A DNA stretch of 64,000 nucleotides from Porticoccus sp041395745 (lineage in GTDB: Bacteria > Pseudomonadota > Gammaproteobacteria > Pseudomonadales > Porticoccaceae): assembly GCA_041395745.1 (NCBI GenBank), contig JAWKZV010000002.1, positions 248,001 through 312,000 of the forward strand. Direction: 5' to 3'. Below the pieces are notes generated by a model. That model was not told the origin of the DNA and did no database searches. It saw only the letters and a list, made by a program, of their open reading frames with translations. Position 1 is the first letter of the stretch. Every line of letters begins with the position of its first letter. Shown piece by piece: positions 24,689-33,195 of the stretch. Position numbers and translations under genes: made by a program.

Positions 24689-25057
24689 TTATTTGCGCCA
24701 GGGCAGGTCCATGACAGTCCCGTCCGGAAGTTTTACTGTGCCGCCGATAGGTAACGCGGCCACAAATTCGGTTTCCGTTTCGGAAAAAAGCTGATGAATT
24801 AACCGGGCAGGCAGAATCAGGGTGTCGCCGGCCTGGTAGAACACTTCCTGGTCGCCTACGGTGGCCCGTCCACTGCCTTTGAGGAAAAGCACAATTTCTT
24901 CCGTGTCGTGATAATGGGGTGGCGTGGCGGACTGGGGGTCCATTTGCCCGCGCCACATCTCTACCTGCTGTGCCCCGCTGGCGGGTGTCGCCAGTCCGGC
25001 GATGTGGTTGCCCATCATGCTGTGGGATTGATTCTGCTTTTTCCTGAATACGATCAT
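24689..25057 (-). CDS. Cupin-domain protein
   Basis: About 122 residues with a single small cupin barrel: motif 1 HYHDTEEIVLFLKGSGRATV (metal-binding His-x-His..Glu pattern) and motif 2 AGDTLILPARLIHQLFSE. Small cupins are often metal-dependent isomerases, dioxygenases or binding proteins. Function not predictable. The start is taken at MIVFRKKQ (25057); longer in-frame starts give a Leu/Arg-rich extension unlike a cupin. Confidence 0.8.
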   Translation of the reverse strand: MIVFRKKQNQSHSMMGNHIAGLATPASGAQQVEMWRGQMDPQSATPPHYHDTEEIVLFLKGSGRATVGDQEVFYQAGDTLILPARLIHQLFSETETEFVAALPIGGTVKLPDGTVMDLPWRK

Positions 25058-25218
25058 GACCTGCCTCGGGAAAAGAAATCTGCACTTGTCGTTGGGGGTG
25101 GCTGTTGTCCGTACCCTGATCAAGAGTAGCAGTCCGGCGGGTGCGGATTCCACACCCATAAGGAGAACAGATACTTGGATTTGGTGATCACATACTTTTG
25201 TGAAAATAACGGGCTAAT

Positions 25219-25680
25219 TTATTCGACTGCCAGTTCATAGGTTGTAAATTGATTTCCGAGCAGTTTGTTTTTGTAACTGTTTTTGGCGATTTTTTGCAGG
25301 AAGCGGTATTCGGGCCGGGTATGCAACAGGTGTATGAAGACCGAGCCATGACCGAGCTCTTTGGCCCAGTGCATCATTTCACGAAATAGCTTTCGGCCCA
25401 GACCCCAATGGGCATCATCGAGGACAACGGCGAGCTCATGGCGGTTGCCATCAGGTTGTATGCCACACCACCCGGCCAGTTGATTATTCACCAGGACGGC
25501 GCGCACCCGGCAGCCGGGGGAGTTGTCGATGGCGATCTTCGTGTCCAGCCAGACGGTTACTGTCGCCAGATCGAAAAAATCATGTTCGATCAGATGTTCC
25601 CTGATCTTCTGTTTGTTTAACATGGCCAGGAAGGCCGTCGGCTCAATACAATCCAGCTTTACATATTCAATGTGACTCAT
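25219..25680 (-). CDS. GNAT-family acetyltransferase
   Basis: The 153-residue protein resembles GNAT N-acetyltransferases: a central beta strand RHELAVVLDDAHWGLGRKLF in the acetyl-CoA pyrophosphate-binding position (the loop is GLGRKL, a variant of QxxGxG/A), then a helix MMHWAKELGHGSVFIHLL. The C-terminus ends KNKLLGNQFTTYELAVE. Substrate unknown. Confidence 0.75.
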   Translation of the reverse strand: MSHIEYVKLDCIEPTAFLAMLNKQKIREHLIEHDFFDLATVTVWLDTKIAIDNSPGCRVRAVLVNNQLAGWCGIQPDGNRHELAVVLDDAHWGLGRKLFREMMHWAKELGHGSVFIHLLHTRPEYRFLQKIAKNSYKNKLLGNQFTTYELAVE

Positions 25681-25744
25681 GCCGCCCTCGCACTTTCTTC
25701 AGTGATGGTGAAAGCTGTCCCTTGTTGCGGGGAATGTGGTTTGA

Positions 25745-26101
25745 ATGACTGATCAGCCCCGGCCGGAAAACAAAAACCAACCAACTGGTAACACTGACTG
25801 GAAAATTGACATGATAAGCGCCGCATTGATTGGATCCGCAGCCGGTGTACTAACAACCTGTGCGTTTATCCCCCAGGTTATTCATACACTGAGGACCAAG
25901 GATACCAGTGCCATTTCTTTGGGCATGTATATCATCTTTGTTTCCGGCGTCGCTTTATGGTTGCTGTATGGAATTCTCTTAAAGGAAATACCACTCATAG
26001 CCGCAAACCTGATCACCCTGGCTCTCTCGTCAATCATTCTGGTGCTTAAGATCAGGGATTCACTGGCGGCCCGCCGCTCCCCTGGGGGGCGGATTTCATA
26101 G
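25745..26101 (+). CDS. SemiSWEET-type sugar transporter (PQ-loop)
   Basis: SemiSWEETs are dimeric three-helix sugar facilitators. The 118-residue protein has a hydrophilic N-terminal extension of about 23 residues, then three transmembrane helices with the PQ motif in TTCAFIPQVIHTLRTKDTSA, followed by SLGMYIIFVSGVALWLLYGI and IPLIAANLITLALSSIILVL. The ribosome site is weak. It stands alone on the plus strand, facing the EthD gene end to end. Confidence 0.9.
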   Translation: MTDQPRPENKNQPTGNTDWKIDMISAALIGSAAGVLTTCAFIPQVIHTLRTKDTSAISLGMYIIFVSGVALWLLYGILLKEIPLIAANLITLALSSIILVLKIRDSLAARRSPGGRIS

Positions 26102-26117
26102 ACCCTTTATGGCGGAA

Positions 26118-26154
26118 ATAAAAATGGGCAGACATAGATTGCTTTTGTCTGCCC
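26118..26154 (-). terminator. Terminator for the EthD gene
   Basis: GGGCAGACA (26126-26134) pairs perfectly with TGTCTGCCC (26146-26154), 11-base loop. On the minus strand the stem runs into ATTTTTATTT. It may also serve the SemiSWEET gene from the other side. Confidence 0.72.
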
Positions 26155-26194
26155 AGGGGGAGAAAAGTTTCAGGGAGAAATTTTTTTAGCCGGA

Positions 26195-26506
26195 TTAAAT
26201 CCTGATTTCACTGATCTGAATTTGCGGCTGTACATTGGTGAAATTGGGCAGGTCTCCGAGGATTTCTTCCGCGTGTGGACCGAATGCCTGCTGGAAAGTC
26301 TCAACCGAATCAAAGGTCAGGTGACCCATGGCGATGAAGGCGGGGGCTTCCCCGGGGGCACCACCTGCCAGGCCATGATCCACAGCGCCGCCTTTTAAGG
26401 CGTCGCCCAACAGCTCTACAACCATGGGTACATGGGTATTGCAGTAGTAATCAATATCGAAGGTGGCTTGCGGGCTGTTCGGGTACATTACGCTGACTTT
26501 GATCAT
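26195..26506 (-). CDS. EthD-family protein
   Basis: About 103 residues with the EthD/dimeric alpha-beta barrel pattern: IKVSVMYPNSPQATFDIDYY, HVPMVVELLG, and FIAMGHLTFDSVETFQQAFG. Such proteins act in ether or aromatic degradation or remain uncharacterised. The start is set at 26506 because GGAG lies 8 bases upstream of that ATG but only 2 bases from the ATG at 26512. Confidence 0.85.
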   Translation of the reverse strand: MIKVSVMYPNSPQATFDIDYYCNTHVPMVVELLGDALKGGAVDHGLAGGAPGEAPAFIAMGHLTFDSVETFQQAFGPHAEEILGDLPNFTNVQPQIQISEIRI

Positions 26507-26692
26507 GTTCATTTCTCCTGCTTGGTGAGGGTTCAGCCCTGTAAAGTAGGGCCAGTTTGCAGTGTCTTTCTATGTAGCGAGCTTCATAGTTGTCAGGGTA
26601 GACCGTCGAGCCTCGGAATCAATCACTCCTTAGGATCAAAGTTAACATCAGACGAACTAGACTGAAGGTACCAGGGCTAGGAGCGCAGCCTT

Positions 26693-27409
26693 ATGTACCG
26701 AGAGCTTCTGTCACAACCACAAGGTTCCATTGTCCAACGCGGATTATTGTCCGAACCCGATCCTCTGACCTGTTCTCCGGTGAGCTCGCCGTATGAATTG
26801 CTGGATGATATCGGCCGGCGTTTGTCGAAATTGTTGACTGGTACCGATGCTGAAGCACTGGTGCGTGGAAACCATCAACAAGGGACTGTGGCAGGTCGCC
26901 GACTGCCTTGAAAAACAGCTAGGGGTTTTGCGTCGCATACCGGAGCATATGTTCCCGGAACTCTACTTTAGTGAGTTTCAGTGAGTTTCGCCCCTATATC
27001 CGCGGCTTTGAGAATGTCGCCTACGAGGGTGTTGATCGGGTGCCCCTCAGCCAGCGCGGCGAAACCGGGGCGCAGAGTTCCTTCACCCCCTTTCTGGTGG
27101 CGCTGCTGAAAATCCCCCACAACCCCAGCACCCTGACCAATCACCTGCGTGATATGCGCCACTACATGCCAGCCCAACACCGCTTAACTATCGAAGAGCT
27201 GGAGCGACTGACGCCGATCAACAGCCTGGCAGATGCCGAGCCCTTTTAACGCGGTGCGGGAAAACCTGGCACGATTCCGCGAGCAGCATCTGCGCTGGGC
27301 GGAAAGCTATATCAACGCCCACGTCACCGATCCCCGTGGCACCGGCGGAACACCCTATATGCAGTGGTTGGAGCAGTTGATCGACGAAACACGGGGTTAT
27401 CGCATGTAG
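26693..27409 (+). pseudogene. Decayed indoleamine 2,3-dioxygenase-family gene
   Basis: Three frames together give a shortened heme dioxygenase of the IDO superfamily: ELLDDIGRRLSKLLTG, then FRPYIRGFENVAYEGV, GETGAQSSF, LRDMRHYMPAQHR and GTGGTPYMQWLEQLIDETRG. Breaks are a one-base shift near 26865, a 10-bp tandem duplication at 26970-26989, and an extra T in 27244-27247. Only about 239 codons remain of an expected roughly 380, so an internal segment is lost after about residue 56, including much of the heme-pocket region. The start region still has AGGAG upstream. Confidence 0.85.
26970..26989 (+). repeat. 10-bp tandem duplication inside the IDO pseudogene
   Basis: AGTGAGTTTC occurs twice in tandem (26970-26979, 26980-26989). 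Removing one copy restores the reading frame LYFSEFRPYIRG across the joint, so this duplication is a frameshifting lesion. Confidence 0.93.
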
Positions 27410-27425
27410 GTGACGGGTTAAGCGA

Positions 27426-29528
27426 TCAACCACCGATGGAATCTGAGGTATCTTTGGCGCTGTAAACGATGGGGGTTATACCTGAACTATCCCCTACACC
27501 CGCAGTGTTGTTGAGCAGTCCAGCGGTTGCTTCCTGCAGGAAAGCGTCGAGGCGTGGCAGCAGTTGCTGTTCCAATACCGGATCATCCATTCGTTGCACA
27601 CCGGGGTGGTCGTGCAGCTGGTAGCTGTACAGGCGAGCTTCACCCTGACGAGGCTGAATTAGCAGGTTGTCCCCGGACACCAGCGCCACAGTCTGGTCGC
27701 TGCCGGAAGGTTTGATGACCCCGAAACCCCGATCCGAGTTGGGGAGATCAAGCAGATCCCGCCCCCAGCACTGGTGCTGCACCGGTCCGCCGAGGCGGCC
27801 CATGATGGTCGGCACGATATCCAGTTGGGTGCCGGCGATGTCGTCGGTCTTGCCAAATTGCTGCTGGATGCCGGGGGCGATCAGCAGCAGTGGCACGTGG
27901 AAACGATAGAGGTCAATATCGCTGAGCTGCTCGGGGCTGCCGAAGCCGTGGTCGCCGACGATGACGAACAGGGTCTCGTTGAAATAGGGCTGTTTGCGGG
28001 CCTGCTCAAAAAAATGCCCCAGGGCCCAGTCGGAGTAGCGCATGGCCGTCAGGTGGTCGTCGAGGGAGCCGAACCCGGTGACGGGCTTCACCGGCAGGGA
28101 ATCGGGAAGAGCGTAGGGGGTGTGGTTGGACAGAGTCTGCAGCAGCGCGTAAAACGGCCGCTCGCCGCCCAGCTTGCTCAATTCCTCATTGGCGCGATCG
28201 AACATGTCCTGGTCGGAGACCCCCCAGGTGGGGTCGGAAAAGACTGGATTGACGAAATCGTGGCGCCCGATGAAGTTGGTCATGCCCTGGTTGCCAAAGA
28301 AACCCCGCTGGTTATCCCAGGCGAAATCGCCGTTGTACACATAGAGATTGTTGAAGCCGCGCTCTCCCAGCAGCTGGGGCAGTCCGGAAAACTCATGGGC
28401 TCCTTCAGGGGTCTGCATCAGGTATTCGAAGCCCGGCAGGTTGGGAAAGCAGGCCATGGTGGCAAACATGCCCTGGTGGGTGTGGGTGCCATTGGAGAAG
28501 TAGCGGGTAAACAACAGCCCTTCCCGGGAAAGGCGGTCAAAATTGGGGGTGATATCGCCGCTGCTTCCCAGGGCACCCACAAAGTGACCGGCGAAACTCT
28601 CCATAAGAATCACCACAACGTTGCGCACCGGCAGTGTGGTCTCTGAATTCGGGATGCTTACACGGCGTACTGCCGCGTCATCCGTATCGACCAGCTGGTC
28701 ATTGGCCGTCAACAACATTTGCCGCACCACTTGCACAGCCTCTTCCTGTGCCATGGTTGTCTGCCATTGCTTGTCGCTATCATCGGACAGACGCGCTCTG
28801 GCGGCATCCAGCAGAGTCAGGGTGCCGTTGAGCCCCAGTTGATTGGCGAACACGGAATCGGTGGTGCTGGCATCACCCCAGCGCAACGGCGGGCCATGGC
28901 GCAAGGTGCCACGGATACCCACGACCGCCAGCAGCAGACAGATTACAAATACACCGCTGCGGACATACCAGCACTCACTCCAGTGGGCACTCCTGTCGCG
29001 ATCGGGAGAGCAGGTGCAATGCAACCGCTGCAGAAGTTTGAACCACAACCAGATGGCCAGAGTCAGGGCCAGAAGATAGCGCACTACCGGAAAGCCATAC
29101 CAGAGCATGCTCAGAACTGTGGCCGGGTCTTCGCCCACGTACTGGAACACCAGTCCGTTTAGGCGCTGGTGAAATTCGCGGTAGAAATCCAGCTCCAGTA
29201 CGCCGAGAAAAAGGGTCACGCTGCCAAACAGGGTGAGCCAGCCCAGCTGCCAGCCTCGGGCCGCTAGAAGCCAGCGAAAAGGAATTGCCAGCACAAGCGG
29301 CAGCAGACCGTACACCACGACGCGAAGGTCGAAACGTGCACCGTTGCCGAAGGCTTCAAGAAAATCGTTTATCGATGTATCGCCAATCAATTCGCGGTTA
29401 TGAAACAGCAGTGCCAGTCGCAATAGGCTGAAGATAACCAGCAGGACGAGGCCGCTGCAGGCCACAAACGCCAGATGCTGTCTCAAGCCGGGACGAGTTG
29501 GAGAAGTTTCGGGTTGAAGATGTGCCAT
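27426..29528 (-). CDS. LTA-synthase-like phosphoglycerol transferase family protein
   Basis: A 700-residue membrane enzyme with about five N-terminal transmembrane helices (to about residue 220) and an extracytoplasmic sulfatase-fold domain. Catalytic region: VVVILMESFAG (metal Glu), FSNGTHTHQGMF with the candidate Thr nucleophile near residue 345, and VIVGDHGFGS (metal Asp-His). Relatives such as LtaS and OpgB move phosphoglycerol or phosphoethanolamine groups onto envelope glycans. The substrate here is unknown. It lies on the minus strand and its end is 16 bases from the IDO pseudogene end. Confidence 0.9.
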   Translation of the reverse strand: MAHLQPETSPTRPGLRQHLAFVACSGLVLLVIFSLLRLALLFHNRELIGDTSINDFLEAFGNGARFDLRVVVYGLLPLVLAIPFRWLLAARGWQLGWLTLFGSVTLFLGVLELDFYREFHQRLNGLVFQYVGEDPATVLSMLWYGFPVVRYLLALTLAIWLWFKLLQRLHCTCSPDRDRSAHWSECWYVRSGVFVICLLLAVVGIRGTLRHGPPLRWGDASTTDSVFANQLGLNGTLTLLDAARARLSDDSDKQWQTTMAQEEAVQVVRQMLLTANDQLVDTDDAAVRRVSIPNSETTLPVRNVVVILMESFAGHFVGALGSSGDITPNFDRLSREGLLFTRYFSNGTHTHQGMFATMACFPNLPGFEYLMQTPEGAHEFSGLPQLLGERGFNNLYVYNGDFAWDNQRGFFGNQGMTNFIGRHDFVNPVFSDPTWGVSDQDMFDRANEELSKLGGERPFYALLQTLSNHTPYALPDSLPVKPVTGFGSLDDHLTAMRYSDWALGHFFEQARKQPYFNETLFVIVGDHGFGSPEQLSDIDLYRFHVPLLLIAPGIQQQFGKTDDIAGTQLDIVPTIMGRLGGPVQHQCWGRDLLDLPNSDRGFGVIKPSGSDQTVALVSGDNLLIQPRQGEARLYSYQLHDHPGVQRMDDPVLEQQLLPRLDAFLQEATAGLLNNTAGVGDSSGITPIVYSAKDTSDSIGG

Positions 29529-29801
29529 GGTTCAGGAACCGCTGAGCGCCCACCCGTCTACCCAGCCGACCGGCAGTTGATACCGGAATAGGGCCTGTAA
29601 CAGGGAGGGAAAAGTGAATGGTCGCAGCGACGGTGAAGGCATAGAGAAGCCTGTGTAGGAGAATGTCGTTATTTTCGCGGGGCTGGCGTAAAGGAAACGT
29701 GTTCAAAAGGTGAAAAAATTGTGAAATCGACAGCGCCATGCGCTGTGAGAGGGAGGAGGACTCCTCTGATTAATGTAGATCAAGTTAATCAGTAACAGGG
29801 T
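29529..29801 (+). other. Intergenic, nothing further seen
   Basis: Upstream of both the divergent LTA-synthase-like gene and the lipoprotein gene. Apart from the lipoprotein promoter that follows at 29802 I see no gene or structured element here. Confidence 0.4.
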
Positions 29802-29830
29802 TTGCAACTCATAAACCCCGCATTCATACT
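29802..29830 (+). promoter_or_regulatory. Sigma-70 promoter for the Lpp-like lipoprotein
   Basis: TTGCAA (29802-29807), 17-base spacer, CATACT (29825-29830). The start codon lies about 58 bases further on. Spacing is ideal and both boxes match 4-5 of 6 positions, consistent with a highly expressed lipoprotein. Confidence 0.6.
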
Positions 29831-29888
29831 CAAAAAGCAGGATTGCTGCCTGTAAGTAGGTTTCTATTGTTTTGGTAAGGAGAGCTTC

Positions 29889-30164
29889 ATGAAATCTTTA
29901 GTCAAGTTATTACCCGTTCTGGTTGTAGTGGCGGTCGCAGGTTGTGCAAGCAATTCATCGGTGGATGAGGTCAGGGCAATGGCCGAGCAAGCACAACGTT
30001 CTGCTGACGAAGCAAAGAGTGCTGCCGCCAATGCCCAACGCACAGCAGATGCCGCAAATAAAGCGGCTGCCAATGCGCAAAGTACTGCTGACGCTGCACA
30101 AACATCAGCAAACGAAGCCAACGAGAAAATTGATCGGGCCTTTAAGAAGGCAATGCAAAAGTAG
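29889..30164 (+). CDS. Lpp/OprI-like alanine-zipper lipoprotein
   Basis: A 91-residue lipoprotein with a short signal peptide and lipobox VAGC (acylated Cys19). The mature part is a long heptad-patterned helix rich in Ala with NAQ.TADAA repeats, like the trimeric alanine zipper of Lpp/OprI. It ends in Lys (AFKKAMQK), the residue that in E. coli Lpp is linked to peptidoglycan by L,D-transpeptidases. Two such transpeptidase genes lie directly downstream on the other strand. AAGGAGAG precedes the ATG. Confidence 0.9.
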   Translation: MKSLVKLLPVLVVVAVAGCASNSSVDEVRAMAEQAQRSADEAKSAAANAQRTADAANKAAANAQSTADAAQTSANEANEKIDRAFKKAMQK

Positions 30165-30182
30165 TGTGCTTACTCAGTCACG

Positions 30183-30216
30183 TCCGATCAGTTTGAGCGG
30201 TCTGATCGGATGTGAT
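30183..30216 (+). terminator. Hairpin after the lipoprotein gene
   Basis: TCCGATCAG (30183-30191) pairs with CTGATCGGA (30202-30210), followed by TGTGATTT. The T tract is weak. The hairpin overlaps the 3' end of the convergent L,D-transpeptidase gene. Confidence 0.5.
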
Positions 30217-31171
30217 TTCTGTAATATTCAAAATCTGACAGTGAATGTGGCTGTATTCCTATCAGCACCGGCATTCCTGTAGTGTTTTTTATTGCGCTGT
30301 CGACCCTCTTCCAGTCAATCAGGGTGTCGGGCTGTTCCTCAAGCATTGAAGAGAGTTTATTGACTATTCCCGTGAGGTTCCCCTCCTGAGCTACGCCATC
30401 CAGTTCCAGGGGGTGATGCACTTCCAGGTAAAGCCTCTCGTCCTTCCAGCCGATTTTATAGGGCTGATTAACAATGGTGACAGGCGTGTTAATCGGTACG
30501 AGGTTATAGAGTTCTTCAATATGTTCGGGATACATGCGAATGCAGCCATGGGTGACCTGCATGCCAATGCCAAAGCGTTTGTTAGTACCGTGGATGAAAT
30601 AACTGGGAATGCCCAAGGCCAGTAAATAATCGCCCAAGGGGTTGTCGGGGCCAGCGGGAACGACTTTAGGTAAAAAATCACCCCGGTCGGCGTGCTCTGC
30701 CCGAATACTTTCGGGGGGATACCAGGGTGGATGTTTTACTCGCAGGGTGACACGGGTTTCAGTCAGCGGTGTCGCCCAGTCCCTGCGACCCACGCTGATG
30801 GGATAGACAGTCACTGTATTGTTGTTCTGCTCATCCTTGCGGTAAAAGAAAAGGCGCATTTCAGCCGTATTGATGATGATCCCTTTGCGAGGGGCATCCG
30901 GCAAAATAACACTGAACGGTAACAGGACTTTGCTGCCGTCGTCCGGAAGCCAGGCGTCGACATCCGGATTTGCCGAGCGGATCATGTTATATCCCACCTG
31001 AAATCTCACAGCGAGATCAATCAGCGTCTCGTCTCTGGTGATGTAGGTGCTGCTGTTGCTCCCGACCAGATCAGAGTTTATCTCTGATGGCAGGATAAAC
31101 CGATTTTGAGCAAGGCAGGGGAAGCAACAGAGACCAAGTAACAGGAGGCCAAAGAGGCAAACTCTTTTCAT
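30188..31171 (-). CDS. L,D-transpeptidase, YbiS/ErfK type with LysM-like part
   Basis: A 327-residue periplasmic enzyme with signal peptide (MKRVCLFGLLLLGLCCFPCLAQ... , cleavage near residue 22), a LysM-like segment (YITRDETLIDLAVRFQVGYN, then PDDGSKVLLP) and a YkuD catalytic domain with SYFIHGTN and the catalytic Cys in THGCIRMYPEHIEELY. Architecture matches E. coli YbiS/ErfK enzymes that attach Lpp to meso-DAP. The ATG at 31171 is preferred since it begins the signal peptide; an upstream start at 31201 would overlap the previous stop. It converges on the Lpp-like gene. Confidence 0.92.
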   Translation of the reverse strand: MKRVCLFGLLLLGLCCFPCLAQNRFILPSEINSDLVGSNSSTYITRDETLIDLAVRFQVGYNMIRSANPDVDAWLPDDGSKVLLPFSVILPDAPRKGIIINTAEMRLFFYRKDEQNNNTVTVYPISVGRRDWATPLTETRVTLRVKHPPWYPPESIRAEHADRGDFLPKVVPAGPDNPLGDYLLALGIPSYFIHGTNKRFGIGMQVTHGCIRMYPEHIEELYNLVPINTPVTIVNQPYKIGWKDERLYLEVHHPLELDGVAQEGNLTGIVNKLSSMLEEQPDTLIDWKRVDSAIKNTTGMPVLIGIQPHSLSDFEYYRNHIRSDRSN

Positions 31172-31200
31172 GGTTCTCTGAATTGGCCTGGAGACTGCCA

Positions 31201-31689
31201 TTAGGGAAGAATATCGATAGGTGTCCCAGGCTTGATGGCCGACCAGATTTCATCCATGTCTGCATTGGTCAACGCAATACAGCCATCGGTCCAGTTGAAT
31301 TTCTGGATCAGCTCGTGAGGTATCGTCGTGTTATTGGGCATGCCGTGAATCATGATCGAACCTCCGGGAGAAGCGCCAATGTTTGAAGCCCGCTTGATGT
31401 CCTGTTCATTAGGATAGGAAATGTGGATAGCCTTGTAAAAATCGCTCTTTTCAGTCTTGTAATCCAGAATATAACGCCCTTCTGGCGTACGCTCATCGCC
31501 AGCATGTAATTTGTGGCCGCGCGGCCTGGGGCCGAGAGCAATGGGATAGGCTTGGTACTTAACCCCATCCCGCAGCAAATAAAGCATCTTCTCTGATTTG
31601 TCTACCAGCACGCTGTCGGCGAGTAATGACTCACCGGCCATTGCCAGCTGGCAAACCAATAGGCCGATCAATAAGAAAACTCTGTGCAT
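31201..31689 (-). CDS. Short L,D-transpeptidase (YkuD domain)
   Basis: A 162-residue protein with signal peptide (MHRVFLLIGLLVCQLAMAGE) and a lone YkuD domain: KMLYLLRDGVKYQAYPIALG, TPEGRYILDYK, IMIHGMPNN and catalytic NWTDGCIALTN. It may form 3-3 cross-links or attach proteins to peptidoglycan. It is immediately upstream of the larger transpeptidase, with about 30 bases from its stop to the next ATG, so the two are probably co-transcribed. Confidence 0.92.
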   Translation of the reverse strand: MHRVFLLIGLLVCQLAMAGESLLADSVLVDKSEKMLYLLRDGVKYQAYPIALGPRPRGHKLHAGDERTPEGRYILDYKTEKSDFYKAIHISYPNEQDIKRASNIGASPGGSIMIHGMPNNTTIPHELIQKFNWTDGCIALTNADMDEIWSAIKPGTPIDILP

Positions 31690-31978
31690 GATGGGTTAAC
31701 CCGCTCCAGGTTAGTGTCCTGCTGGAAAAGCTGGTTGCCGACAAGCGATCAATAGAAAGTGTAGGCGCTGCTATCTTATCTCAGTCGGGGCAATAACGAG
31801 ATGGGTCTACTACTCGGGCAAAGCACAAAAAATCGGCTTAGATCGAGCTTCTGTTTATGATGTTTGGAGGAAGAAAGGCTAAGGTTAGGCTGTCGCTTTT
31901 TATGCATAATACCAAGGTAAGCAGAGTGCTGAACGTCCTAGTGAGCAAAGTGAACAGCTGGACTCACTTGTTAGAGCT

Positions 31979-32824
31979 TCATATGAACGGCTGCCCATCG
32001 ATCCAACTATTCCAATTAATATGCCCATCTTCAAAACGGAGTGCTTTCAAGATAACCAGCACAACGAGCTGCGAAAAGTTGAACATGTAATCGACAATGG
32101 CAAACTCGACCATTTTTCCGTTGATGTTGACTTGGACCGATATTTGGCTGTTGTGAAATAGGGCGTTTCTCAAGTGAGTATATGATGATACGGCCTTCTT
32201 CAGATTGCTCGGATTTTCAATTTTCACATCGAACCCGTAATCAGTTAGCAGCTTATATATGCGTTCTGATGAGTTTTTAGTTTCTCGATCATCAACAACT
32301 GCTCTGGCATAAGTTTCCAAGCCTGAGTAAAGCAGAAAATACTTAATTTCAACGAACGCCTTTGGTTGGCGAAATGTTTCAACACACTTAAAGAAGAGGA
32401 TATTAAACTGGGTGGCTTGACAGAAAGCGCTATCGCCGAGACACGCGAAAGCCTTAGAAACAAACTCACTTCTAGACGATGGGAAAAAGGCATCTTCACC
32501 GATAACAGCCCCGCCACCGTTGTTTCGTTTATGAGACTCAATTCGTTCTGGGAACCGTGAAAAGGGATCTTCCCCTGAAGTTTCGACCGGCGAAGTGATG
32601 ATCACATCCAAATGCTCAACAAAAGAGAGAACCGCTTCGAGGTTGAACAAAGCCGTTTCACTGATCGTTGGGCCGCAGAGCACTGCTGTGAGCCTATAGC
32701 TATCAAGATCGCGCGCCCAACTCTTGGCTTGTTGGAATTCCTGGGTTCGCGGCTCGATCCTTAACTCACCGAGAACGATGGGTCGAGTGATTGAATAACC
32801 GTAGATTCCGCAAACTATGCTCAT
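31979..32824 (-). CDS. Hypothetical protein with C-terminal HEPN-like motif
   Basis: The 281-residue protein has no recognised N-terminal domain (MSIVCGIYGYSITRPIVLGE). The C-terminal third is helical with RNALFH at residues 219-224, an R-x4-H pattern of HEPN ribonuclease domains, within YTHLRNALFHNSQ. That could make it an RNase-type defence or toxin protein, but a structural helix with chance motif is possible. The start at 32824 is set by an AGGAG 6 bases upstream; 34 extra codons upstream lack support. The gene is AT-rich relative to its surroundings. Confidence 0.7.
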   Translation of the reverse strand: MSIVCGIYGYSITRPIVLGELRIEPRTQEFQQAKSWARDLDSYRLTAVLCGPTISETALFNLEAVLSFVEHLDVIITSPVETSGEDPFSRFPERIESHKRNNGGGAVIGEDAFFPSSRSEFVSKAFACLGDSAFCQATQFNILFFKCVETFRQPKAFVEIKYFLLYSGLETYARAVVDDRETKNSSERIYKLLTDYGFDVKIENPSNLKKAVSSYTHLRNALFHNSQISVQVNINGKMVEFAIVDYMFNFSQLVVLVILKALRFEDGHINWNSWIDGQPFI

Positions 32825-33142
32825 TTGAACTCCTAACAGCCCGTTGATGAGGCCTTCGGTCTCATAATCATTATTATCAGGGCACGTTTCTGCTTGATTC
32901 GCGGAAAAAACTGGAATGCTGTACAAAGGAATGGTTTAAGAAGAGGATTTTGTAATGTCTTCATCACCGTTCCGTCGGTCTGTTGGAGAGCATATGTTAG
33001 TACACCGCTATAGTCGGCGAACCACAAATTCCTAACTCAACTGAATAAAGTATTTCACTGTCTGAAACAGTGCACAACAGTCTGGGGCAGTGGTTGAGGA
33101 TGGTGAGTGAAGAGAGACTATATCTCCCAAAGTCTAAACAGC
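32825..33142 (-). other. AT-rich intergenic stretch
   Basis: No supported gene. It presumably carries the promoter for the HEPN-motif gene on the minus strand. A short hydrophobic frame (32833-33027, minus) lacks a ribosome site and overlaps nothing recognisable. Confidence 0.35.
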
Positions 33143-33175
33143 AAAAGCCCCCACAGTTTCCTGTAGGGGGCTTTG
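33143..33175 (-). terminator. Terminator of the PA4642-family gene
   Basis: AAAGCCCCC(T)ACAG pairs with CTGTGGGGGCTTT around a GAAA tetraloop on the minus strand, with a single bulge, ending CTTTTGCTG. It lies about 20 bases after the stop. Confidence 0.75.
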
Positions 33176-33195
33176 TTAAATCGGACGGAATTGGG

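Noticed and set aside
27774..28646. A 290-codon plus-strand frame opposite the LTA-synthase-like gene
   Set aside because: Antisense shadow of the sulfatase domain.
32838..32852. A 15-base sequence AGCCCGTTGATGAGG also found at 24190-24204, and a resemblance to an attC end
   Set aside because: A few exact 15-mers are expected by chance in 64 kb; no partner half-site or mobile gene was seen.
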